From the NCBI GenBank assembly GCA_012932295.1, contig JAAONU010000004.1, positions 27,196,304 through 27,260,303 of the forward strand: a stretch of DNA of 64,000 nt. Direction: 5' to 3'. This stretch comes from Cyclina sinensis. Taxonomy: Eukaryota > Mollusca > Bivalvia > Venerida > Veneridae. The notes under the pieces were generated by a model that did no database searches, was not told the origin of the DNA, and was given only the letters and a program-made list of their open reading frames with translations. Both the position numbers and the translations under genes were made by a program. Of the stretch, positions 12,607 to 25,544 are shown piece by piece (position 1 is the first letter of the stretch; every line of letters begins with the position of its first letter).

Positions 12607-13935
12607 TCCTCCAAACATGAAGCCAATTCCTCCCAGGCTTCTGTCCCTAAGTACACTTGAAGCCTGTGCCTCCCAGGCTTCTTTACAAAAGTAGACATGA
12701 ACCCATCAGGCATGCCCTCCCAAGCTTCTGTCGAAAAGTATTAATAAAACCCATGCCTCCCAGCTTTTTGACTGGAGCATGCTTTCCAGGCTCCTGTCTC
12801 AAAGTGTACATGAAACCCATGCCTCTCAGGCTTCTGTCTCAAAGTGTATAAACCATGCCTCCAAGGCTTCTGTCTCAGTGTGTAAATGAAACCCATTGCT
12901 GCCAGGCTTCTGTCTCAAAGTGTACATGAAACCCATGCCTCTCAGGCTTCTGTCTCAAAGTGTATAACCATGCCTCCAAGGCTTCTGTCTCAGTGTGTAA
13001 ATGAAACCCATTGCTGCCAGGCTTCTGTCTCAAAGTGTACATGAAACCCATGCCTACCAGGCTTCTAAGCCAAAGTATAGATGAAATTCATGCCACCCAG
13101 GCTTCTGTCTCAAAGTGTACTTGTAATGTATGCCTCCCAGGCTTCCGAAAATGTACGTGAAGTCCATGCCTCCCAGGCTTCTGTCCCAAAGTGTACATGA
13201 CATCTATCCATCCCAGGCTTCTGTCCCAAATACACATGAAGCCCATGCCTCGTAGGCTTCTTTCCCAAAATGTACATGAAGCCCGTGCCTCCAAGGCTTC
13301 TGTCCCAAAATGTACATGAAGCCCATGCCTACCAGGCTTCTGTCCCAAAATGTACATGAAGCCCGTGCCTCCCAGGCTTCTGTCCCAAAATGTACATGAT
13401 GCCCGTGCCTCCCAGGCTTCTGTCCCAAAATGTACATGAAGCCCGTACCTCCCAGGCTTCTTTCTCAAAATGTACATGACATCTATCCATCCAAGGCTTC
13501 TGTCCCAAATACACATGAAGCCCATGCCTCCTAGGCTTCTGTCCCAAAATGTACATGAAGCCCCTGCCTCCAAGGCTTCTGTCCCAAAATGTACATGAAG
13601 CCCATGCCTCCCAGGCTTCTGTCCCAAAATGTACATGAAGCCAACGCCTCTCAGGCTTCTGTCCCAAAATGTTCATGAAATGGATGCCTACCAGGCTTCT
13701 GTCTAAAAGTGTACATGAAGCCAAAGCATCTCAGGCTTTTGTCACTAAGTATACATGAAGCCCATGCCTCTCAGGCTTCTGTCACTAAGTATACATGAAG
13801 CCCATGCCTCCTAGGCTTCTATCACAAAGTGTATATGACATCTATGCCACCAGGGCTTCTGTCCCAAGTACACAGGTTGCCCATGCCTTCTAGACTTCTA
13901 TCACAATGTACATGAAGCCCATGCCTCTCAGGCTC
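12607..13935. repeat. 40-bp minisatellite array B with 279-bp higher-order repeats
   Basis: About 33 imperfect units of 40 bp (some 39). The variant GACATCTATCCAT recurs at 13,199 and 13,478, exactly 279 bases apart, which marks a 7-unit higher-order repeat. On the - strand the consensus has no stop in any frame. Because 40 is not divisible by 3, a reading frame cycles through all three translations every three units. This yields long overlapping spurious ORFs (up to 182 codons) that spell WDRSLGG, YILGQKPG and HFGTEAWEA in rotation. I do not consider these ORFs genes. Confidence 0.93.
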
Positions 13936-14446
13936 AAAATCATTTTTGTTTCACTTCTGTTTTTAAATGTAGTGCAGATGCTGGATATTAAGGACTGGTT
14001 TTGCTTTGTTATTTAGACAGAATTTTATTGATACACATTTGAATATAGGTGCTGCATATTGAGTATTTTGGCCACTTGTTTACAAAACTTATCAAATATC
14101 TGTGTAGGTTTTGCACTTTAAGGTCTGTTTTGGCAAGTCATTGTTGATGAAATTGTCAGCTAAGTTCTGTAGTTTAAGTGTAGTTTTAGCACTTTAAGGA
14201 CTGTTTCGACCACTTATATTTTTACAAAATTTTCTGGTAGATTCTGTAATTAAAGTTAAGGCTTTGCATTTTAAGGACTGTTCTAGCTTCTAATTTTTTT
14301 CATATACTGCTATTGAACAGTACAGTCTGATACATCTGTCTTATACCCTGATTGTAAACATTGTTTGAGCACTTATTATTGCCAACAAAATCTATTAACA
14401 TTTAAATGACTTTGATGACTCAATTTATTGTCAAAATTGCCTACAG

Positions 14447-15286
14447 TACTGTGAAATCAGTAATATTCATGGGTGATTAATTTTCGTAGATTTCTTGGTT
14501 CAGGTAACCCACGAAATCAAGTCCTGACGAACAAATTGTGCCCAAGATAATGTTAAGTATGCCCGATTAGTCAATAGCGCCAAAAAAAGGCATGAGACCT
14601 GGTTCGTAGTTGGTACATCGTCCTTAGACAAGTTGTGTACTTACCTGCGGCTTTTTTTGTACTTCATTCAATGAATCAACGATAAACATAGGTATGAATC
14701 GGATACTAAACCGACTGATGAGTTTTTTCTCAGGTGTGTACCCGTATTTGTTTGTTTACTAAGTGCATCAAAACTGAAAATAGAAATTGTATTGACATAG
14801 TGTCACGTGTCTGTCAAACCGCACTTTACAGATGCTTTTTGCATTTATATGGTCTTTGAATGAAATGTTTATTTTTACATTATCACAGACGGAAGGCCGA
14901 CATTTTTCACAGCTTTATAAATTGATAAAGACAGTTTTTACACACCTTAAATTTTAACAATGAAAACGATGCGCAACATATTACAAAGTATAATTGACAC
15001 TTGACACTTGTTAATTGAGAAGATCGATCGGTAGGTTAATTACCACTCTTCGGTTGTTTGGTCAGGTGGAAACACGTTAACTTGCACGCGTAAACAATTT
15101 CATAGCACAAATGCCGGATATTGTTTGTAAGGTTTTCTTTCACCTAATGTTGAAATCAATGAATTTTCGACCCCGTATTTTTTTTAACCTGGCAATTGAA
15201 TTCCACGAATTTACGACCCCATGAAATTGCCTTCTGCCTGCAAACCACGAAATTTTATGCCCTCGAATTTAAGTGATTTCACAGTA
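14447..15286. mobile_element. Same MITE, copy in unit B
   Basis: Orthologous to the copy at 735, at the same position in the duplicated unit and with the same 13-bp ends. Length is 840 bases, with small indels. It was inherited through the A/B duplication, not inserted separately. Confidence 0.8.
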
Positions 15287-15892
15287 TTTGAGTTTTGACA
15301 TAAAGTTATAAGTTCTGCATTTTAAGTACCTTTAGGCAACAGATTTTTTTTCTCAAAATTTCATGTTCAGGTTTTGAAATAAGTGTATAGCTTCTGCATC
15401 TTAAGGTGTTTTTAGCCACTCATTTATGTTAACATTTCATGTAAGGTTTGAAAAAAACTGTTTAAATTCTGCATTTTAAGGATGTTTTGATCATAAGTTT
15501 GTCAAAATTTGCTATGTAGGTTCAGAAATAATCATATACCTATGTTGTGCATTTAAAGCACATTTAGGCCACTCATTGTGTCAAAATTTCATGTTTAGGC
15601 TCTTAAATATTTGTATATGTTAATTTTAAGGATTTAAGGCCTTATATTTTTGTAAAAAATCATTTTAGGTTCTGAAATTTTTAAAAAGAAGCTATATCAC
15701 ACCAGGGTCATTAAGATAGATGTCCAGAGTTTATGTGTAAGTGATGGTTGTTGTGTACTTAAGTTTAAGACAAAAGGTACCTTCTCTTTCGGCTCTAGAA
15801 TGTTAATGTGTGTTCTTCATGTAAGGACAATTTGGCAGAACAAAATCTTGGTTTTAATGATGTATTCAGTGAAGAAACACTTAAGGTTGTTT

Positions 15893-16294
15893 TAGCTCAC
15901 CTGAGCCGTAGGCTTATAGTGAGCTACAAGGATCGATCAATGTCCGTCTTTTGTCGTCCGTCGGACGTCCATACTTAGTTTGTTAACACTCTAGTGGTTA
16001 CATTTTTTGCCTCAGTTGTCAAGAAACTTAGTCAGGATGTTTGTCCCAGTGATTACTTGGACAAGTTCAAACATGGGTTATCTGGAATGAAAAACTAGGT
16101 CACAAGGCCCTAAAATAGAAAAACCTTGTTAACAATCTAGAAATCCTGGAAATTTGTCAGAAAGGTTATTTTAATGATTTCTAGGTCAAGTTCGAATATG
16201 GGTCATCTGGGGTCAATTAATCAGGGCCATAACAATTTTGTCAAAAGCAGTCATACTCAGGTGAGCGATCTAGGGCCATCATGGCCCTCTTATT
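15893..16294 (+). mobile_element. Family-1 element, short copy (unit B)
   Basis: Orthologue of the copy at 2,176, offset by exactly 13,717 bases. Unit C has a different element (28,746-29,371) between the same flanks. Confidence 0.8.
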
Positions 16295-17144
16295 AATCTA
16301 TTGGTCACACAAATTTCCTGTTAAAAAATCTGTTTGAGTAATTCATAATCTTTGTGAAATTACATTAATGTTGCTGTAGTTTGGAAAAAAAATTCTTTAA
16401 AAAAATCTGCCAGTGATGTTTTTGGGGATCATTCAAGGACTGTATAAAGTAAGTTCATACATTGTGTAATTAGAACAGCATTATTTATATTTGTGTTATG
16501 GTGATGTAATCATGAAGAACTTTGAATTTCAAGTTTTTTGTTCTTGAGACAACAGCCTCCCTACTGGATGAGTATTTGTTTTTTATTTGAATGTTCTAAA
16601 TAATAAGAAAAAATTTGCTAATTGGTTAATTTGTTAATATTAACCGTTGAAGCAGTTATTTGAAAAACTACACCCAAATTGAAACAGAATAGTAAGTTTT
16701 CTATTTAAGGTTTGTTTGGCTGGTCCATTTAAAAAGTACTGAAAACCAACTTGAGTATATAAATATGGGGGTTCTTTCTCAAAGTCACTTATGTTTCTTT
16801 AAAATTTATAAAATTTTAGTATAAGCCTTAACCAAGTGTAAGGGTTATGGTTACAGCCAGGTCAAAAGTCTAGAGATTACAAATCACTTTAAATAACTAA
16901 ATTACTTGTTTTCAAAGTTACTTATCATTTTTTAATTGATGCATAGTCTATCATGGTCAGAGTTATGGGTCTTAGATTTCAGACAGTTGTCATTGTATAG
17001 CTAAGACCTAAGGTTAGTGGACTTATATTTTTCCTGTCTGTATTTTCTGGCTGTGGGTTGAGTTGTTGTCTCCTCAAAGTGCAGGCAGGATTTTGCACTC
17101 TTTCAGATTCAAGGCCTGTCTGAGTGCCGGCTTCATTGATTGAG

Positions 17145-17370
17145 ACTGCCAACTATCGACACCATCGAGGGATCCAGTGTCTATATGCCCGCTAGAAGGA
17201 GTCGTATTGGGATGGCCTGTCTGCTGCCCTGTGCTGGCGGGGTGGATGGAATATGGTTGTTCTGGGTGTGTTGAGAGATATGGGGATGGCCAAGACAGGA
17301 TTTGTTTTTATTTCAGTTTGAGGGTCTCGCAGCTGTTATTGTGTTCATCTCTTTGTCCGTAATCATCTTT
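17145..17370. other. GC-rich, slowly diverging island, unit B copy
   Basis: Same island as at 3,434. Relative to A it has GACTGCC for GACTACC and TTCAGTTTG for TTCAGGTTG. One extra T just upstream (CATTGATTGAGAC) breaks a longer upstream frame that is open in A. Confidence 0.5.
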
Positions 17371-18597
17371 GTTTGTTTCCCTTTAATGCTGTCTGCATCC
17401 CTGTCCCATTTGTCATTTGTAAAAAAATCTCTTCTTCAACCTAGTTAACAAAATAAACAGTCACTATAATTATGAAGAGGAGTTATGCCCATTAATCCAG
17501 TCGCTTTAGGTTAGTGTACTAATCAGTTTTGCTTTCTTTCAGATTCAAAACCTTCCTTAAACAGTTCTACAAGAAGGCAGTTGGTATACCAGCCATAGAG
17601 AATCTACAATAGGCAGAATATTGTGAACATTCTATGTCCGAATTTTTTTTTATTATTCTGTTAATTTGTGGTTACCTTGTTCTGTTAGCATCCAGTAAAT
17701 CTTTGAGTTCTCTTGCAGCAAACTTGTAATATTTATTTTTCTGTTTTTCCCGTTTTGTAGTTGATTGTAGGAAATTACAATGTTCAGTTAAGGCTTATAC
17801 TTTGAGAGAAATTGGTAAAAATTTTAAGGTTGAACTGGGGGTAAATTAACACTCTTATTTTAGATAAAACTGCATATTCCTTTTAAGTTGAATTTAATGT
17901 ATCAAGGGATTGGTGTAGGACTGGACCAAGTCTAATTAAATTATGAAGGCTTTTGCTATTGTCTTGAACAAGCCTTTGATATAAATATCTTGTCATTCTT
18001 AGTGTGTGAGGTCACAAGTTTTATCAACTTGAAGTATTAATTAGTGTGTCACTATATAAATAAATGAATTCTAAGGTTTACTTAATTGATCATTAGGATA
18101 GGGGTGGAAGTTTTTCAATATATATAATGACTGTTTCAGATTGGGTTTTTAATTCATCTGATTTTCTAAATCAAAATCTCCCAGGCTTTTATCAGTTTAA
18201 AGTGAGTCTCAGTCCTTCTTTAAAAAGCAGAGGGGTTTTTAAGTCGAGGTCCAAGTTTTAAAAAAATCATGTGAGATTTAGGGATTCTAGTATTTTATAC
18301 TGAAACAGTAAGGATCAAAGATTAATGATTTGCTGACAAGTGGACTTTCAGCTTCAAGTGACTTAGTCTGATTGGCTTTATATTTACCATTCAGTATTCT
18401 GTTGTCTCAAGTGTAGGTGTCTGGTAAACATGTTAAACTCATTTTTATTGTAATTGCCTTCTTTAAATTGTAGATTTGGATACTCATCAAACAGCAATGT
18501 TACATGTTATGTTTCATGTTTTAGAAGTACAGCTGTTGTTAATGGCCTGCTAGCTTGCCACAGATTTTTGTTAACTTGTATTATTATTTATTTTTAA

Positions 18598-18740
18598 GGC
18601 ATCAACCAATGAGATATCCAGTCAGTCAGTGTTATGAGAAAATGTCTGGTGTTTATTGAAGAATATGCCAGAATGCTTCAGGGAAAACAGAGACTTGTGT
18701 CAACAGTAGTCGCCAATAATAGTTGGCTTTGGGGGATGTT
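18598..18740 (+). pseudogene. Broken counterpart of the exon-like relic (unit B)
   Basis: Same block as in A. It has an ATGAGATATCC variant near the start, a TTATGAG insertion in the SQSVKK region, and an extra CGCCAATAATAGT tract near 18,710. It is not translatable as one exon. Confidence 0.4.
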
Positions 18741-18828
18741 GATAAAGAGCAACAGATTCTAAATACAAGGAGTGAGTATAAGAAAACTTATCAGTTTAGT
18801 TTGATAAAAAATCTTTCGTTGTATTTTT

Positions 18829-19260
18829 ATGCCCCCACTCTGCTGGTGGGGTGGGGGGGGGGGGGGGTTAGATTTGTCCTTTTCAGTCCGTCCCAAAAAG
18901 TTGTGTCACCTTAAGCTCCAAAAGCACTGGAGCTAGAGTCAAGAAACTTTACAGGAATGTTGATCAGCATGTGAAGTTGTGCACCTGGGGTTTCCCATAT
19001 AGTTTTGTTTGGAACTGTTACAGTTATGACCCTTACTTAGTCAAAAATAGTAATTTTTAACTTGTGTCGCCTGAACCTGCAAAAGCGTTGCACCAACAGT
19101 CAAGAAACTTTACAGAAATGTTATCAGCATGACTGTAAAGTTGTGCACCTGGGGTTTCCCGTATAGATTTATTTGGAATTGTTAAAGTTATGGCCCCTTA
19201 CATACTCAAAATTTGCAATTTTCAACTTCTGTAGCCTGAAACTGCAAAAGCGTTGCAGCT
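18829..19260 (+). mobile_element. Family-7 element, B-specific
   Basis: Starts TATGCCCCCACTCTGCTGGT after the flank TTTCGTTGTATTTT; C reads straight on from the same flank. A long G run follows, then core units with CAAGAAACTTTACAGGAATG and GTTGTGCACCTGGGG. The 3' end is unclear because the region beyond it is rearranged. Related to 34,873-35,494. Confidence 0.65.
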
Positions 19261-19465
19261 AGAATCACCCAGTTCTGAGCAGGGTTGATATACTGTGTCT
19301 GATTGAAGCAAATGTCTATTAGAATCAAGTACAGTACCATCTGCAAACTCCAAGAATGTCCAACTATGCATACAGAATTGTGGAGGATAATATTCATCCA
19401 TTGGTCACAGTGTTGGGTTTTTACTCCCCCACTCCATGCATAGGACCACCCTCCCCATCAGAACC

Positions 19466-19545
19466 CCCCCCCCCCCCCCCCCCCTCTCCACACACACACA
19501 CACACACACACTCACACACACACACAAAAAAAAAGAAAAAAAATT
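19466..19545. repeat. Poly-C, (CA)n and poly-A microsatellite
   Basis: A run of about 18 C, then CACACACA dinucleotides with CTCA interruptions, then A-rich sequence. Unit A has only CCCGTCCCCCTTACC at the matching place, so the repeat expanded in B. Pure poly-C tracts also occur at about 22,135 and 22,369. Confidence 0.9.
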
Positions 19546-19689
19546 CTTGCATGATTAAGTCCTGAGCAATCCTTGGCCATCATGACTGTCTTGTTTAATA
19601 GATTATATTTGATGTTTCCATACCTGTGAACTTTTCAGCTTTTGTTTTTTTGGTTGAATGGTTTTTGGCTGAGTTATGGCCCTTGAATG

Positions 19690-20130
19690 AAAAAGGCGTT
19701 TTGGCCAAATAATGATTTTTTTGTTGCAGGCTTCACAGTAGCTGCGACATACTACAAAGTAGCCATGACATATAGGGATCACTTCTCCATCATCTGTCTG
19801 TCTGTCTGTCCATCTGTCTGTCCTTCAAAAAACTTGTCCGGACTACTCCTCAGAAACTACTGGTGCGATTTCATCCAAACTTCACAGGAATGATCAGTAC
19901 CAAGTTTAGTTGTGCATATCATCAGCATTTTCCAGTTCAATGATTTTTGTCAGAGTTTGTCTGGACTACTTCTCTTATACTGCTTAAGCAATTTAAATGA
20001 AACGTTACAGGATTAATTGATCAGTACCTCAAGTACTTGTGCATGTCTAACAGGTTTTTTGGTTGAATGATTTTTGGCTAAGTTATGTCCCTTGAATAAA
20101 AAAATGCATTTTAGCCTAAAGACTGACTAA
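19690..20130 (+). mobile_element. Family-4 element, truncated
   Basis: Contains the family-4 interior (AGTAGCCATGACATATAGGG, CAGAAACTACTGGTGCGATT, CAATTTAAATGAAACG) but lacks the 3' terminus. It stops at AGCCTAAAGACTGACTAATT and is directly followed by a family-3 head. Comparison with A shows that a deletion of roughly 900 bases joined the two elements. Confidence 0.65.
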
Positions 20131-20143
20131 TTCGAAGAAAAAA

Positions 20144-22488
20144 AAAGTGGAGCTATTGTCATGACCCGGGCCCCTCTTCAGCGTTGGCATTGGTTAACCT
20201 TTTTGTTAAGGTCCATTTCTTAGAAACTATCAAAGCTATTTACTTCAAATTAAAAATACGTGTTCACTATGAAAATGCAACACCATTTCTCAAAGACAAC
20301 CCTCAAATTTATTTTTTCAAAGTTATGTCCCATTTTTAACTTAAAATTTCTTGGTTAAGCTTTTTGTTAATGTCCATTTCTCAAAAAGTGTTAAAGATTT
20401 TCCATTCAAACTTTGAATACTTGATCACTAGCAAGACCCCTGCAAAGATTGTTGGTACCCATGTCCCGGGGGTCAAAGTTAGCCCCACCCCAAGGGTCCT
20501 TTTTTTTTAGCTCACCTGAGCTGGCTCAGGGTGAGCTATTAGGATCGATGAATGTCCGTCGTCCGTTCACATTAAGTTCGTTAACACTCTACTGGTCACA
20601 TTTTTGCTCCAATTGTCACGAAACTTGGTCAGGATGTTTGTCCCCATAATTACTCACACGGGTTCGAATATGGGTCATGTGGGGGCAAAAACTAGGTCAC
20701 ACAGCCTGTATATAGAAAAACCTTGTTAACACCCTAGAGGTAACATTTTCAGCCCGAATATCCTGGAAGTTTGTCAGAAAAGTTGTTTCCATGATTTCTA
20801 GCTCAAGTTCGAATATGGGTAATCTGGGGTCAAAAACTAGGTCACAGAGCCCAAATATGGAAAAACCTTGTTAACACTTTAGAGGTCACATTTTCAGTCC
20901 AAATTTCCTTGTACTATGTCAGAAAGGTTATTTGGGTGATTTCTAGCACAAGTTCGAATATGGGTCATCTGGGATCAAAAACTAGGTCACTGAGACCAAA
21001 TATGGAAAAACCTTTTTATCACTCTAGAGGTAACATTTTCAGTCCAAATATCCTGGAAATATGTCAGAAAGGTTGTTTTGATGATTTCTAGCTCAGGTTT
21101 GAATATGGGTCATGTGGGGCAAAAACTAGGTCACACAGCCCAAATATGGTAAAACCTTGTTAACACTCTAGAGGTAACTTTTTTAGCCCAAATTTCCTGA
21201 AAAACTGTCAGAAAGATTGTTTTGATGATTTCTAGCTCTCGTCGGAATATGGGTCATGTGGGGTCAAAAAACTAGGTCACACAGCCCAAATATGGTAAAA
21301 CCTTGTTAACACTCTAGAGGTAACATTTTTAGCCCAAATTTTCTGAAAAACTGTCAGAAAGCTTGCTAAGATGATTTCTAGGTCAAGTTCGAATATGGGT
21401 CATCTGGAGTAAAAAACTAGGTCACACAGCCTGAATATGGAAAAACCTTGTTAACACTCTAGAGGTAACATTTTCAGCCCAAATATTCTGGAAATATGTC
21501 AGAAAGGTTATTTCGATGGTTTCTAGGTCAAGTTCGAATATGGGTCATCTGGGGTCAAAAACTAGGTCACAGAGCCCAAAAATAGAAATATCTTGTTAAG
21601 GCTCTAGAGGCTACTGTTTCAGTCCAAATATCCTGGCAGTTTGTCAGAAAGTTTGTCTGGTTGTTCAAATATTAGATTAGGTTAAAGGTCATGGAGGCTA
21701 AAACTAGATTTATCTACTGTACCTCATAAAGCCTTCATTTATAGACCAATATCTTTGATATTCAATATATAGGTTCCTTGCAAGGATCTCTACCCATGGG
21801 TAGGGTTTGAGGTCACTGGGTCAAGGTCAAGGTCACCATAGCTTATAATAGATATTTCTACTTTCTGTCATAGAGCCTTTATTTATTGACTGATATTTTA
21901 CATATTTGGTTTGTAGGCACTTATATATTTTCAATTTAAAAAATGAAATACTGCTTAACAGCAAACCTACAGCCAAAGTACTCAGGTGAGCGATCCAGGG
22001 CCATCATGGCCCTCTTGTTTCTTATACTTATATGTAAGAAAAAACTTCTTAAGCCAGGAAATAAACTATTAACATGGGAAGGGTAATTTTTTTTCATTAT
22101 TATTTTTTTAAAATAAGTAGGTATTTCACTCCTTCCCCCCCCCCCCCAAACAAAACAAACAGCATCCTTTTTCTCCTATATTGGACAAAAACTTTTTAAG
22201 CTTTGAAATAAACTTTTAACTTATATGAGATGGGTCAGTACTCTCCACCCCAACTTACCTCCCCTCTCCTTTTTTTACAGACACCCCCCTTCACTCCCCA
22301 AATTTCTTTTTCCTTACACCCTAGCCTAGAACTAGACTATTTACTTACATGGTATGGGTAGGTACTCCCCCCCCCCCCCCCCCCCCAGAAAAAAGGGCCT
22401 CTTGTTTGACTTCTCTTATAATTCATTATCCAGCACTGAGAAAAGTGGAGTGTGCTGTCTGCGGACAGGTCTTGTCTTAAAGTCTGTA
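20144..22488 (+). mobile_element. Family-3 element (unit B) containing a nested family-1 element
   Basis: Head AAAAAGTGGAGCTATTGTCA, tail AAAAGTGGAGTGTGCTGTCT then GCGGACAGGTCTTGTCTTA. It is the counterpart of 10,298-10,757, enlarged by the nested insertion at 20,508-22,020 and by AT-rich, poly-C-bearing sequence (22,030-22,440) that is absent from A. Confidence 0.7.
20508..22020 (+). mobile_element. Family-1 element, full copy, inserted only in unit B
   Basis: 5' TAGCTCACCTGAGCTGG with the inverted CAGGGTGAGCTA. 3' CTCAGGTGAGCGATCCAGGG, then CCATCATGGCCCTCTTGTTT. The interior has about seven to eight tandem units of roughly 145-150 bp (CTCTAGAGGTAACATTTTC, GTTCGAATATGGGTCAT, AAAACTAGGTCACA). 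Unit A is empty between CTTTATTTTG and CTTATACTTA, so insertion followed the A/B duplication. I see no target-site duplication beyond a run of T. Confidence 0.85.
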
Positions 22489-23760
22489 ATAATTCGATCC
22501 TTAGACAAAGATGTGTACATCATTTCAGTTAAGCAGAAGGGAAGCAAACAGGAAGGAAAGTAGAAAGGAAAAAGAAAGGAACAAATAAACATACAATTTT
22601 ATAATAATGAATAAATGAACAAAAAGTAGATGCAACTTATTGAGTTGCATACAATTAGAATGAAAGTTTTGCTACTAAAAAATTGTTGATTACAGAATGA
22701 TGTTGTTATAATGATCATTAAATGTTAAGTTCTTTGACTTATCTTACACTTGCATCTTTTCAGAATAGAGTTGTTGAAGACACAATTTGTCAGTGACACC
22801 AAACAGATGATGATTGACAGATAGCGGTGACAGTGCCAACATAAAACCAGTAGTGAAGAAGTATTGTGCAATATGGTGAGTAAGGCTTTTTTTGACAGAT
22901 GTCATCTAACCACTCACATATGAGAGTAACTGTGGTAACTCCACTTTACTGTACTGTTAATACATAAATGGAGGTTGTACACACCTGCCTGTTCTCTCTA
23001 TTGTGAATTCTTCTGCGCAAGCCTAGTGAGTCACATGGGTCTGTCATTGAATGAATGATTAATGTAACATATTATCATAGTCATTTGGTTATGTGTACAG
23101 ACAGACAAATATTATTAAAGTAAAAAAAAAAACAATTCTAATTTTTAAAAATGTTTGAAGAAAGATGACATCAAGTTCAATAATAGCATAAATTAAAGAA
23201 AAATAACAGTAAAATACTTCACATCTAAAATTATTTATAAACACATATAAATGTAACAAAATTAGATAAATTACATAAAATAAAATAAATAAAAACACAT
23301 TGAATAAATTTAACTAAAATTAAATATGCTAAAACATAAAAATAAATTAAAATAAAACCTGTTGCACCAAAAAAAACAAATTATTCATTTAACTAAGATT
23401 TAAAACATAAAGTTATTATCAATAACATGTTCTCTGAAAACAAAAATGCAAATATTATGTACAATAAAAACTTATAAGGGTGTTGTTTGACTGTCTGTAC
23501 AAATAGAAAAAACTATTAAAATTGTTGTGTTTTTCTGAATATTATTTCTTGCTCAACATTTTAATAAAGATCTTCTTTTTTGTTTCATAACAAATTAGTC
23601 TGTTTCTGGCTTTAATTTACAATTTATTTTAAAACATTATTAGGAATGGGGTCATACATTTTGATATGGACTTGTGTGGACTTACAGGTTTGTGTTGGAA
23701 ATTTTCAATTGAGAGACTGACTGAAAAGCTCCATGTTTTGTAACTTAAATTCAGCTAGTT

Positions 23761-24989
23761 AACCAGGTTTTCAATTTTGAAAATCCTGGTTATTAGATTG
23801 GGGTATGGCGGGCGGATGGGCGGGCGTCAAACGAAATTGTGTCCGCTCTGTAACTCTTCAACCCTTTGAAGAATTTTGATGAAACTTCAGACAAATGTTT
23901 ACCACATCAAGATGACGTGCAGAACGCATGTTCCGCATGGCTGGCTCCAAGGTCAAGGTCACAGTGACATTAACATTGAAAATAGGATGGGCGGGCGTCA
24001 AACGAAATTGTGTCCGCTCTGTAACTCTTCAACCCTTTGAAGAATTTTGATGAAACTTCAGACAAATGTTTACCACATCAAGATGACGTGCAGAACGCAT
24101 GTTCCGCATGGCTGGCTCCAAGGTCAAGGTCACAGTGACATTAACATTGAAAATCCTGTCCGCTCTGTAACTCTTCAACCCTTTGAAGAATTTTGATGAA
24201 ACTTCAGACAAATGTTTACCACATCAAGATGACGTGCAGAACGCATGTTCCGCATGGCTGGCTCCAAGGTCAAGGTCACAGTGACATTAACATTGAAAAT
24301 CCTGTCCGCTCTGTAACTCTTCAACCCTTTGAAGAATTTTGATGAAACTTCAGACAAATGTTTACCACATCAAGATGACGTGCAGAACGCATGTTCCGCA
24401 TGGCTGGCTCCAAGGTCAAGGTCACAGTGACATTAACATTGAAAATCCTGTCCGCTCTGTAACTCTTCAACCCTTTGAAGAATTTTGATGAAACTTCAGA
24501 CAAATGTTTACCACATCAAGATGACGTGCAGAACGCATGTTCCGCATGGCTGGCTCCAAGGTCAAGGTCACAGTGACATTAACATTGAAAATCCTGTCCG
24601 CTCTGTAACTCTTCAACCCTTTGAAGAATTTTGATGGCTCCAAGGTCAAGGTCACAGTGACATTAACATTGAAAATCCTGTCCGCTCTGTAACTCTTCAA
24701 CCCTTTGAAGAATTTTGATGAAACTTCAGACAAATGTTTACCACATCAAGATGACGTGCAGAAATTGTTGTCTCATTATTAAGTATACTCCTTGCAGACA
24801 GTATTGTTAGCCGAAATTTACATCCTACTCATTATCATGTATTCTCATGAATATTATCTTTTCCTTCATGTCATGTTATAATCTTTTGAATATTCATAGC
24901 AATCTTCATTCCAAAATTCATACTATAGTATAGAATCAGAACAACATTTTTGAAAACCTGGTTTCGTGGCATTGCCATGTTTCTTGTTT
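23761..24989 (+). mobile_element. Family-6 element inserted only in unit B
   Basis: 5' AACCAGGTTTTCAATTTTG with the inverted AAAATCCTGGTT. 3' GAAAACCTGGTTTCGTGG, hairpin TGGCATTGCCA, then TTTCTTGTTT. Unit A has the empty site at about 12,030 (CTAGTTCGGAAACTGC), so the borders are well fixed. It carries the nearly identical 146-bp array listed separately. Confidence 0.85.
23841..24763. repeat. 146-bp tandem array, essentially identical copies
   Basis: Unit starts (GTCCGCTCTGTAACTC) at 23,841, 24,012, 24,158, 24,304, 24,450, 24,596 and 24,680. Four successive spacings are exactly 146. The first is 171 because of a 25-base extra piece, and the last is 84 after an internal deletion of 62. I found no substitutions between the full units. 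Each contains AAGGTCAAGGTCACAG. The repeated 60-codon - strand ORFs across it are a by-product. Confidence 0.92.
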
Positions 24990-25544
24990 AGAAACTGCTT
25001 CAGTCACTGATATCTCACTGTTAACATAACTGAAATACTGTACTTGCCAATAAGGAGCATCAAACAGAATAAATGAGAATATTTATTACTTTTTGAGCTA
25101 AATCAGTAACAAGGGATATTAGTCCTTGGTGATCAATAGAAAATAATTTCAGATTTAAAACATTTTTATTTAACTTAATAAAAAGTGTGACCATAGGTTG
25201 AAAAAGATACAATAAACAAGGTATTAATTAAGGTAAATAGAAGAGAAGGGAATAATTCATGAGTTTTGAGAATAAACACAGGTATTTATTTTATTTTATC
25301 CTATGTGAGGTGCTGTTGAAATTTACATTCATTGTTGAATTATATAATGTTAGGAAGCTAGACAGTCCTTGAAATTTTTTTTAGCTTTTCTAATGTAAGC
25401 ATTCAATTCAGATTTTAAGGATGTCCTCATTACAGCATTTGTGATTCTTTGTCTTATTTCTTCTTATAATCATCTCTTACTTTGCCTGCCAGGTGTAAAA
25501 GCACATTTGTATGCTTGGCAGATAGTTGAATACAAAGGCTCCTC

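Larger units (their letters stand above)
12607..25540. repeat. Tandem unit B of the ~13 kb segmental duplication
   Basis: Homologous to unit A over most of its length, with a few percent divergence. Differences from A include element insertions at 18,829, 20,508 and 23,761, a deletion that removes the counterpart of about 5,200-5,940, and a deletion of roughly 900 bases that fuses two elements near 20,130. A and B share a MITE (735 and 14,447) and a family-1 element (2,176 and 15,893) that are missing from C, so A and B are the younger pair. No intact gene was found. Confidence 0.9.

Noticed and set aside
13088..13724. Long overlapping - strand ORFs (131 and 182 codons) with repeated WDRSLGG / YILGQKPG
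   Set aside because: The 40-bp minisatellite has no stop in any - frame, so it is open by arithmetic. The frame rotates every unit, and there is no start context or splice evidence.
24029..24733. Series of identical 60-codon - strand ORFs
   Set aside because: They are the 146-bp repeat translated; spacing equals the repeat period.
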